DNA of 52,879 nt, taken from positions 1-52,879 of the forward strand of contig JADFQV010000011.1 of the NCBI GenBank assembly GCA_022561635.1, given 5' to 3'. The DNA comes from Chloroflexota bacterium (GTDB taxonomy: Bacteria > Chloroflexota > Dehalococcoidia > SM23-28-2 > RBG-16-64-32). The notes beneath the pieces are model-generated. The model was not told the DNA's origin and searched no databases. It saw only the letters and a list, made by a program, of their open reading frames with translations. Below are positions 45,906-52,879 of the stretch, one piece after another; within the stretch, counting starts at the first letter, position 1, and every line of letters begins with the position of its first letter. Position numbers and translations under genes: made by a program.

Positions 45906-47363
45906 TCAGGCGAGCAGGCCGCGGGCGGCGCTGAGGCGCTCCAGGGAGAGGTCTCGCCCGAGGACTGCCATCGTCTCGAAGAGCGGCGGCGCTGCCGTCC
46001 TGCCGGTGACGGCGACGCGGATGACCGCGAACAGCTCGCCCGCCTTTACGCCCATCTCCTCGGCCAGCGGCCGGACCGCGCCCTCCAGCGCCTCGTGATT
46101 CCAGTCGTCCAGCGCTTCGACGGCGGCGATGACGCTGGCAAGAGCTTGGGCAGCGCGATCAGGGGCGCCGGCGAAGGACTTCTTGCCGAGGATAAGCTCC
46201 GGTTCGTAGTCCAGCGGACCTTCGGTGAAGAAGAAGCCGGCCATCTCGACGACGTCTTTCAGCGTCTTGATGCGCTCCTTGATGAGCGGGGCGATCTGTG
46301 CGAGCTTCTGGGCGTCGACGGGGCGGCCGAGGGCGCCTTCGAGGAACGGGAGGGCACGCTCGGCCAGGTTTTCGGGCGAGAGGTTGCGGATGTAGACGCC
46401 GTTCATCCACTCGAGCTTTTCGGCGTTGAAGACGGCCGGGTTGGTGAGCAGGCGGTCGATGTCAAAGGCACCGATTAGCGTGTCGATGTCGATGATCTCG
46501 GTCTTGTCGTCGAGCGACCAGCCGAGGAGGGCAAGGAAGTTGACGATCGCCTCGGGCAGGTAGCCCATCTCGCGGTAGGTAAGAGCGGCGTGTGCGCCGT
46601 GGCGCTTGGAGAGCTTGGCGCGGTCGCTGCCGAGGATGCGCGAGACGTGGGCGAAGACGGGCGGATCCCAGCCGAACGCCTGGTAGATGAGGACGTGCCG
46701 GGGCAGGCTGGAGATCCACTCCTCGCCGCGAAGGACGTGGGTGATCTCCATCAGGTGGTCGTCGACGATGGCCGCGAGGTGGTAGGTGGGATAGCCGTCC
46801 GACTTGAGGATGACGAAGTCGTCGAGCGTGTCGTTGGCGAAGGGGACCTCACCGCGAAGGGCGTCGTGGGTGAGCGTTTCGCCGTCGAGTGGCGTCTTGA
46901 AGCGGACGACCGCCGGTGCGCCGTCGGCCTCGCGTTGGGCCCGATCTTTGGCTGAGAGGTCGCGGCAGTGGCGGTCGTAGCGTGGCGGTTCCTTGCGGGC
47001 CTGCTGCGCCTTTCGCACCTCGGAGAGGCGCTCGGAGGAGCAGTAGCAGCGGTAGGCCCAGTCGCTGGCCAGCAGACGGCCGGCGTGGTCCTGGTAGATG
47101 TCGAGCCGCTCGGACTGGGTGTAGGGGGCGTGCGGGCCGCCCTTATCGGGGCCCTCGTCCCAGTCGATGCCCAGCCAGCGCAGCGTCTCCATCTGCGCCT
47201 CGACAGCGCCTTCGACGAAGCGCTGGCGATCGGTGTCCTCGATGCGAAGGAGGAACTGGCCACCGTTGTGCTTGGCCAGGAGCCAGGCGAAGAGGGCAGT
47301 GCGGATATTGCCGAGGTGCGGATCGCCGGTGGGGCTGGGCGCGTAACGGGTGCGTACGGTCAT
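45906..47363 (-). CDS. gltX: Glutamyl-tRNA synthetase
   Basis: RYAPSPTGDPHLGNIRTALFAWLLAKHNGGQFLLRIEDTDRQRF; AKLSKRHGAHAAL. Confidence 0.97.
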   Translation of the reverse strand: MTVRTRYAPSPTGDPHLGNIRTALFAWLLAKHNGGQFLLRIEDTDRQRFVEGAVEAQMETLRWLGIDWDEGPDKGGPHAPYTQSERLDIYQDHAGRLLASDWAYRCYCSSERLSEVRKAQQARKEPPRYDRHCRDLSAKDRAQREADGAPAVVRFKTPLDGETLTHDALRGEVPFANDTLDDFVILKSDGYPTYHLAAIVDDHLMEITHVLRGEEWISSLPRHVLIYQAFGWDPPVFAHVSRILGSDRAKLSKRHGAHAALTYREMGYLPEAIVNFLALLGWSLDDKTEIIDIDTLIGAFDIDRLLTNPAVFNAEKLEWMNGVYIRNLSPENLAERALPFLEGALGRPVDAQKLAQIAPLIKERIKTLKDVVEMAGFFFTEGPLDYEPELILGKKSFAGAPDRAAQALASVIAAVEALDDWNHEALEGAVRPLAEEMGVKAGELFAVIRVAVTGRTAAPPLFETMAVLGRDLSLERLSAARGLLA

Positions 47364-47441
47364 ACGGCCATTCTAGCAAGCACGGGGCGCAGGCTCACGG
47401 CGCTTGCTCGTGGGGCGGGTGAGCGGCTATCGTTGCAGCCG

Positions 47442-47741
47442 ATGGAAGGCGTGCAGGAGGTCAATGAGGGGCGGCTGGAGACGCTGGCGACGGACGGGAT
47501 GGAGTTGCCGTACATTGAGTACGGGCAGCTCGAGCCAGCAGTCAAGCTCGTCTGGAACGGCGAGGACTTCTGGTACCACAAGACGCTGCCGCTGAAGGGC
47601 TACAGCGCCGTGATGGCGGGCTATATCCGCGCGCTGGAGGCGGAGGGCCACAAGCCGCTGCTGGCGCGGTTCTACGACCGCATCTACATCTATGCTACCG
47701 GCATCACGCCGCTCGGCGCGGGCAAACCGCCCGGCGGCTGA
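47442..47741 (+). CDS. Hypothetical protein, 99 aa
   Basis: MEGVQEVNEGRLETLATDGMELPYIEYGQLEPAVKLVWNGEDFWYHKTLPLKGY...; coding-like composition. Confidence 0.6.
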   Translation: MEGVQEVNEGRLETLATDGMELPYIEYGQLEPAVKLVWNGEDFWYHKTLPLKGYSAVMAGYIRALEAEGHKPLLARFYDRIYIYATGITPLGAGKPPGG

Positions 47742-47773
47742 TCCGCCGCGGGGTAGCGCCGTCCGTTGGAGGT

Positions 47774-47808
47774 CCGCTCGCCCTTCGAGAAGCTCAGGAC
47801 GAGCGGGA
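47774..47808. repeat. Dispersed hairpin repeat copy F (variant)
   Basis: CCGCTCGCCCTTCGAGAAGCTCAGGACGAGCGGGA between convergent genes. Confidence 0.8.
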
Positions 47809-47826
47809 CGGGGTGCACCGCCCCTT

Positions 47827-48723
47827 CTATTCGCGCAGGTCGGCGAGGGCGGCGCGAAGGTCCGCCGGCAGTGGCGACTCGAAGTCTACGCGGCGGCCGC
47901 TGGGCATGACGAAGCCGAGGCGGGCGGCGTGCAGGAACTGGCGCCCGACGACGTTCGAGCGCTTGCCGTAGAGCGCGTCGCCGACGATGGGGTGTCCGAT
48001 GGCGGCGAGGTGGACGCGGATCTGGTGGGTGCGGCCGGTGATGGGCTCGGCTTCGAGCAGTGAGCGGTTGCCCGGCAGGGTTTCGCGCACTTTGTATTTG
48101 GTGCTCGCTTCGCGGCCGCCGGCGACCACGGCCTGCTTCTTGCGGTTCTTCGGGTGACGGCCCAACGGCGCCTCGATCAGCCCCTCTCGCGGGTCCGGGA
48201 CGCCTTCGACGACGGTGATGTAGGTCTTGTGGACCAGGCGCTCCTTGAGCTGCGCTTGCAGGGTGCGCATGGCGCGGTCGTTCTTGGCGACGACGATGAG
48301 GCCGGAGGTGTCCTTGTCCAGGCGGTGGACGATGCCGGGCCGCAGCGTGCCGGAGATGCCCTGCAGGTCTGGCACGATGGCCAGGAGCGCGTTGACGAGC
48401 GTGCCGCTGGGGTGGCCCGGAGCCGGGTGGACGGTGAGACCGGGCGGTTTATCGACGACGATGATGTCGGTGTCCTGGTAGATGATCGTCAGAGGGATGT
48501 CCTCGGGCTCGAGGGTCATCTCCTCCGGTGGTGGGATCTCGACCCGCAGTTGCGCGCCGACAGGCGGCTTCTCAGAGGGCTTCGGGACGCGGCCGTCGAT
48601 GGTGACGAAGCCGGCGTCGATCAGCTTGCGGACGTGGCTGCGCGAGAGCTCTGGCAGGAGCCTGGCGATGAGGGTGTCGATGCGCTCGCCGCCGTCGCCG
48701 GCGACGAGGTCAACTGTCCGCAT
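47827..48723 (-). CDS. rluD: Pseudouridine synthase RluD-type
   Basis: S4-like N-term SRSHVRKLIDAGFVTIDG; RPGIVHRLDKDTSGLIVVAKND; GRTHQIRVHLAAIGHPIVGDALYG. Confidence 0.95.
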   Translation of the reverse strand: MRTVDLVAGDGGERIDTLIARLLPELSRSHVRKLIDAGFVTIDGRVPKPSEKPPVGAQLRVEIPPPEEMTLEPEDIPLTIIYQDTDIIVVDKPPGLTVHPAPGHPSGTLVNALLAIVPDLQGISGTLRPGIVHRLDKDTSGLIVVAKNDRAMRTLQAQLKERLVHKTYITVVEGVPDPREGLIEAPLGRHPKNRKKQAVVAGGREASTKYKVRETLPGNRSLLEAEPITGRTHQIRVHLAAIGHPIVGDALYGKRSNVVGRQFLHAARLGFVMPSGRRVDFESPLPADLRAALADLRE

Positions 48724-49246
48724 CGGCCGAGGCGGGCGCTTCTTTACGCGCTTCGAGGAGGAAGTAGCCGATGATGATGATCGCCACGCCGACGGTGATC
48801 GACGAATCGGCGACGTTGAACGAGGGGAAGCGAGGGAAGTCGATGAAGTCGGTGACGCGGCCCTGGGTGATGCGGTCCAGGAGGTTGCCGACGGCGCCGC
48901 CGAGCATCAAGCCGATGGCCAGGGCGGCGAGCCAATGCTGAAACGGTGGATAGCGGTAGTAGACGTAGATGGCGGCGAGGCCGATGAAGGCCATGACGAT
49001 GAGAAACGCCGCCTGGTCCTGGAGGATGCCAAAGGCGGCGCCGGTGTTGGTGACGTATTTGATGCGCACGGGCCAGTCGGCGGAAGGCCAGATGTCGCCC
49101 CGGTCCATGGTCGTGCGGATGATCGTCTTGGTGGCCTGGTCGGCGGCGACGACGGCCAGGGCGGCGCCCCAGAACGCCCAACGATGGAGTGCCGTGAGCT
49201 GCGGTGTGGAGCCGCCCGTTTCAGGCGCGGCGTCGGGGGTATCCAT
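48710..49246 (-). CDS. lspA: Lipoprotein signal peptidase
   Basis: VVAADQATKTIIR; NTGAAFGIL; GGAVGNLLDRITQGRVTDFID; FNVADSSITVGV. Confidence 0.96.
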   Translation of the reverse strand: MDTPDAAPETGGSTPQLTALHRWAFWGAALAVVAADQATKTIIRTTMDRGDIWPSADWPVRIKYVTNTGAAFGILQDQAAFLIVMAFIGLAAIYVYYRYPPFQHWLAALAIGLMLGGAVGNLLDRITQGRVTDFIDFPRFPSFNVADSSITVGVAIIIIGYFLLEARKEAPASADADS

Positions 49247-49341
49247 CCGTTTCGATGATACGGCACGAGGTGGGTGTTGCTCACGCGCGAACGTCGGCAA
49301 AGCTGCCTGTGACGGCGGTTGAGCGCGTGCTATGCTCAGAT

Positions 49342-49974
49342 ATGACGCCCCGTAGTGAAGAAGGACGCCTGATGGTCTTGGATATCCTGTCCCGGCGCAA
49401 GAAGGACCGGGAGAAATACGGTGAGCGGCTGCCCGACGGCCAGAAGGTCGTCGAGGACTGGCCGGTCCTGACGTACGGCGGAACGCCGCGCGCTTCCACC
49501 GCCGACTGGCGTCTGCGCATCTTCGGCCTCGTGGAGAAGGAGATGGAGCTGGACTGGGAGGGGCTGACGGCGCTGCCCCGGACGAAGGTGCATACGGACA
49601 TCCACTGTGTGACGACGTGGAGCAAGATGGACACGAACTTCGAGGGCGTCTCTATCCCCGATCTGCTGAAGCAGGTGCAGGTTAAGCCAGAGGCGAAGGC
49701 CGTGATGGCACACTGCTACGGCGGCTACACGGCGAACCTGCTACTCGATGACTTTATCCGCGACGAGAACCTGCTGGCCTACATCTATGAGGGCGAGCCG
49801 CTGCCGGCGGATCACGGCGGCCCGTGCCGGCTGTTCGTGCCGCACCTCTACTTCTGGAAGAGCGCGAAGTGGGTGAACGGCCTGGAGTTCATCACCGAGA
49901 ACACGGCCGGCTTCTGGGAGCGCTACGGCTACCACATGCGAGGGGACCCCTGGAAGGAAGAGCGCTACTCATGA
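49342..49974 (+). CDS. Sulfite-oxidase/MsrP-type molybdopterin oxidoreductase
   Basis: WRLRIFGLVEKEMELDWEGLTALPRTKVHTDIHCVTTWSKMDTNFEGV; ADHGGPCRLFVPHLYFWKSAKWVNGLEF. Confidence 0.93.
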   Translation: MTPRSEEGRLMVLDILSRRKKDREKYGERLPDGQKVVEDWPVLTYGGTPRASTADWRLRIFGLVEKEMELDWEGLTALPRTKVHTDIHCVTTWSKMDTNFEGVSIPDLLKQVQVKPEAKAVMAHCYGGYTANLLLDDFIRDENLLAYIYEGEPLPADHGGPCRLFVPHLYFWKSAKWVNGLEFITENTAGFWERYGYHMRGDPWKEERYS

Positions 49975-51113
49975 CTCAGGAGGCGGCTCCGGTGCCGATT
50001 CCGCTGGAGCTGACGGATCCCGTCAACACGGCGATACTCGAGGTGTCGGAAGACAGGCTCGAAGGGTTCCAGCGCGATCCGTTCGCCGAGATCGCCCGGC
50101 GCTCGGAAGTGCCGCTGGACGACGTGATCGAGCGCATCCGGGCGCTGCTGGAGGCGGGGACGATCCGGCGGGTGCGGCAGACGCTGTTGCCGACGAACCT
50201 GGCGCAGGGCTCGCTCGTCGCCTGGCAGGTGCCGCAGGAGCGGCTGCAGCAGGCGTTCGACTTCATGTTCCAGCGCGACCCGTTCAGCGGCCACGTGGTG
50301 ATCCGCACGTCGGAGACGGCGACGGCCGGCTCGAAGTACAAGCTGTGGACGACGGTGAAGGTGCCGCAGGGGTTCGACATGCGCGCGCACTGCAACCTCC
50401 TGGCCACTCGAACGGACGCCGAGGCTTACTTGCTGATGCCGGCGAAGGCGCTCTTTGTGCTGGGCGTCGGACACACGCGGCGCCGCGGGATGGAGCCGGG
50501 CGCGAGGCTGGAGGAGCCGGCGGAGGTGATGTACCCGGAGCTCGTCGATCTGACGGACGGCGAGTGGCGGGTACTGACGGCGCTGAAGCGAGAGTTCGCG
50601 GTCGAGGAGATCGCCCGCGATCCGTGGCGCGCCCGCGCGGCTGAGGCCGGCGTGGACCTGCAGACGTTTTTCGCGGTGGCGGAGTCGCTGTACGACCAGC
50701 AGCTGCTCGGGCGCTTCTCGACGTTCCTGGAGCACGTCAAGGAGACGGCCTCGGGCGAGCGGGTGACGCGCTACAACGCGCTGTTCCACTGGGCGGTGCC
50801 GAAAGGCCGCGAGGTGGAGGCTGGGCGCGAGGTGGGCCGCCACCACATTCTGACGCACTGCTACTGGCGCGAGGCGGGCGCGGAGTTCAACGACGTGAAC
50901 ATCATGGGCGTGGCGCACGGCACAGACAAGGGTCTGGTGCTGGCGCACAAGGCGGCGATCGACGATCACCTGGCTTCGCTGGGGATGCCGGTGTCGTACA
51001 CGAACGTGTTCTGGGGCGGCCGCAGCGAGATCAAGCCGTCGGAGATTTCGCCGGTGGCGTACACGGCCTGGTGCCGCGAGATGGGCGTCGACCCGCGCCG
51101 AATGCGCGCCTAG
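49971..51113 (+). CDS. Lrp/AsnC-type two-half protein, siroheme decarboxylase (AhbA/B, NirDLGH)-like
   Basis: ATGA overlap with the oxidoreductase; N-term wHTH FAEIARRSEVPLDDVIERIRALLEAGTIRRVRQTL; C-term HHILTHCYWREAGAEFNDVNIMGVAHG resembles the SHcYeR..N...MvHg motif. Confidence 0.65.
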   Translation: MTQEAAPVPIPLELTDPVNTAILEVSEDRLEGFQRDPFAEIARRSEVPLDDVIERIRALLEAGTIRRVRQTLLPTNLAQGSLVAWQVPQERLQQAFDFMFQRDPFSGHVVIRTSETATAGSKYKLWTTVKVPQGFDMRAHCNLLATRTDAEAYLLMPAKALFVLGVGHTRRRGMEPGARLEEPAEVMYPELVDLTDGEWRVLTALKREFAVEEIARDPWRARAAEAGVDLQTFFAVAESLYDQQLLGRFSTFLEHVKETASGERVTRYNALFHWAVPKGREVEAGREVGRHHILTHCYWREAGAEFNDVNIMGVAHGTDKGLVLAHKAAIDDHLASLGMPVSYTNVFWGGRSEIKPSEISPVAYTAWCREMGVDPRRMRA

Positions 51114-51116
51114 GGG

Positions 51117-51971
51117 CTAGGACTCGGTTTCGGCGGACTCTTCGGCGCTGACTTCGCGCTTGAAGGTCACGTCGGCCAGGAGGGTGCGGCGGCCGGGGCG
51201 GATGAAGAGCTTCATCAGCCAGTCGGAGAGCTGCGGGACGAAGGCATCGGCGGCGACGGCGGCGACATCCTCCGGCGAGACGTAGGCGTCGCGCAGGTTG
51301 AAGCGCACGGCCTGGAAGATGCGCGTGGCGACGACGGCGGAGGAGACGAAGCGGGCGATGGGCGGGACGGCCGGCGCTTCGACTTCCTGCAGCATGTTCT
51401 CCATGAACGAGGTGTCGGTGAGGCCGGGGTAGATCGTGCTGACGCCGATGCCTTTGCTGGAGAGCTCGACGCGAAGGGCGTCGGAGATGGCGGCGAGGGC
51501 GTGCTTGGAGGCCGCGTACATGCCCATGTGCGGCGGCGATATGCGGCCGGCGACGGAGGAGACGTTGACGATATGGCCGCGGCGCTGGCTGATCATGTAG
51601 GGCGCGGCGGCCTGGATGCAGTTGACGGCGCCCCAGAAGTTGGCCTCGAACAGGTGGCGGGCGTTGTCGAGGTTGCCGTCGGCAACGGGGGCGAAGAGAC
51701 CGACGCCGGCGTTGTTGATGAGGACGTCGATGGCGTCGTACTCCTCGACGGTACGCCGCACGAGCGCTTCGACGGAGAGGCGGTCTGTGACGTCGACGGG
51801 GATGACGGTTGCCGCTTTGCCGATGTCGGCGGCGATCGCCTCTAGCTTCTCGCGGTTGCGTGAGGCGAGGACGACGTTGGCGCCGTGTTTGGCGAACTCG
51901 CGGGCCGTCTCGCGGCCGATGCCAGAGGAGGCGCCGGTGACGATGACGGTGCGGCCGGTGAGGCGGAACAT
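51117..51971 (-). CDS. SDR family oxidoreductase
   Basis: VIVTGASSGIGRETAREFAKHGANVV; VLINNAGVGLFAPV; YAASKHALAAISDAL. Confidence 0.94.
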   Translation of the reverse strand: MFRLTGRTVIVTGASSGIGRETAREFAKHGANVVLASRNREKLEAIAADIGKAATVIPVDVTDRLSVEALVRRTVEEYDAIDVLINNAGVGLFAPVADGNLDNARHLFEANFWGAVNCIQAAAPYMISQRRGHIVNVSSVAGRISPPHMGMYAASKHALAAISDALRVELSSKGIGVSTIYPGLTDTSFMENMLQEVEAPAVPPIARFVSSAVVATRIFQAVRFNLRDAYVSPEDVAAVAADAFVPQLSDWLMKLFIRPGRRTLLADVTFKREVSAEESAETES

Positions 51972-51974
51972 GCT

Positions 51975-52879
51975 TTAGAGGGAGCGGTGGGAAAACCAGT
52001 CGGCCATGCGCGGCCAGAGGCGGAACATGGCGTTCTTGCCGGCGACGAGGCTGACGTGACCGCCCTTGAGGACAATGTCTTCGGTGTCTTCGCTGCCGAC
52101 GATGCTGGTGAGGGGCCTGGTGGCGGCGAAGGGGGCGATGTGGTCGTGCTCGGCCATGGCGTGAAGGACGGGGATTTTGACGGCCTTGGTGTCGACGGGC
52201 CGGCCGTTGAGGGTCATGGTGCCCTTCATCAGCTTGTTCTCCCACATCAGGTCTTTGGTGAACTGGCGATAGGCCTCGCCGGGGAAGGGGATCTGTTCGT
52301 TGGTCCACTTATACATGATGCGGAAGCCGTTGACGAACTGCTCGTTCCAGAGGTTGTCGAGGAGGCGAATGTAGCCGCCCCAGCGGTCCATCGGACGCAG
52401 CATCTCGAACGAGCGGAGCATCATGTCCGGCGGGATGTTGCCGATTGAGTCGACGAGGTGATCGACGTCGAAGTAGCGCCTGTCGGTCCACTTGCGGAAG
52501 AGGCCCATGCCTTCCATGTCGACTGGCGTGGCGGCGCAGGCGAGGTTCTTGAGCGGGGCGTCCGGGTAGGCGCCGGCGTACATGAGGCCGAAGATGCCGC
52601 CCATGCAGTAACCGAGAATGCTGTAGTCCTCCTCGCCGGTGGCCTTCTGGACGTGCTCGAAGCAGTCGGGCATGAGATCCGTGACGTAGTCCTCGAAGCC
52701 GAGCTTCGTGTCCTCGGGACGGGGAACACCCCAGTCGATCATGAAGACGTCGAAGCCCTGAGCGAGCAGGTACTGGACGAAGCTCTGGCCGAAGGTAAGG
52801 TCGAGGATCCAGGGCTTGCTGACGAGGGACATGACGAGGACGATCGGCACGCGGTAGACTTCGTCGGACATTGGGTGGT
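51975..52879 (-). CDS. PHA-synthase (PhaC)-like alpha/beta hydrolase (N-terminus runs off window)
   Basis: VPIVLVMSLVSKPWILDLTFGQSFVQYLLAQGFDVFMIDWGVP; SILGYCMGGIFGLMYA (GxCxGG lipase box); HVSLVAG. Confidence 0.88.
   Translation of the reverse strand, partial: HPMSDEVYRVPIVLVMSLVSKPWILDLTFGQSFVQYLLAQGFDVFMIDWGVPRPEDTKLGFEDYVTDLMPDCFEHVQKATGEEDYSILGYCMGGIFGLMYAGAYPDAPLKNLACAATPVDMEGMGLFRKWTDRRYFDVDHLVDSIGNIPPDMMLRSFEMLRPMDRWGGYIRLLDNLWNEQFVNGFRIMYKWTNEQIPFPGEAYRQFTKDLMWENKLMKGTMTLNGRPVDTKAVKIPVLHAMAEHDHIAPFAATRPLTSIVGSEDTEDIVLKGGHVSLVAGKNAMFRLWPRMADWFSHRSL

Noticed and set aside
51031-52308. 425-aa Arg/Pro/His-rich minus ORF
   Set aside because: Out-of-frame shadow of the SDR and PhaC-like genes; extreme R/P/H composition.

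Overview
GC-rich, densely coded bacterial chromosomal window; the gene families would fit a Chloroflexota/Dehalococcoidia-type genome, but that is inference. About 50 genes are supported. They include a hydantoinase/oxoprolinase pair (5' truncated), a matrixin-like metalloprotease, a GGDEF/HD-GYP c-di-GMP protein beside a stand-alone paralogue of its sensor domain, a methylsuccinyl-CoA-dehydrogenase-like ACAD, yebC-ruvC-ruvA, a panD-SDR-panB-panC cluster, thiolase, an msrA-msrB fusion, a Baeyer-Villiger-type monooxygenase, tRNA-Gly(TCC), threonine aldolase, mutM, two tandem sortases, gltX, rluD, lspA, a molybdopterin oxidoreductase with a siroheme-decarboxylase-like protein, and a partial PHA-synthase-like hydrolase. 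The best candidate for an undescribed system is a pair of distant genes: a 942-aa protein with 19 Trp-anchored ~24-aa helical repeats (40349-43177) and a 61-aa protein (22517-22702). They share a C-terminal motif (F-x-x-F-[DN]-S-P-x-G-R-F-stop), a similar N-terminus (NLF), following hairpins, and upstream PHO-box-like arrays of ~11-bp direct repeats with the same 44-bp span. Other notable signals are a 69-bp duplication of the ruvA 3' end flanking an inserted gene, a tRNA-Gly 3'-half remnant 1.4 kb from the intact tRNA, a pentacysteine (CX3)4C insertion next to the GGDEF motif, a terminator-like hairpin in the panD leader, and a dispersed intergenic hairpin repeat. All family names come from reading motifs by eye; no database search was possible.
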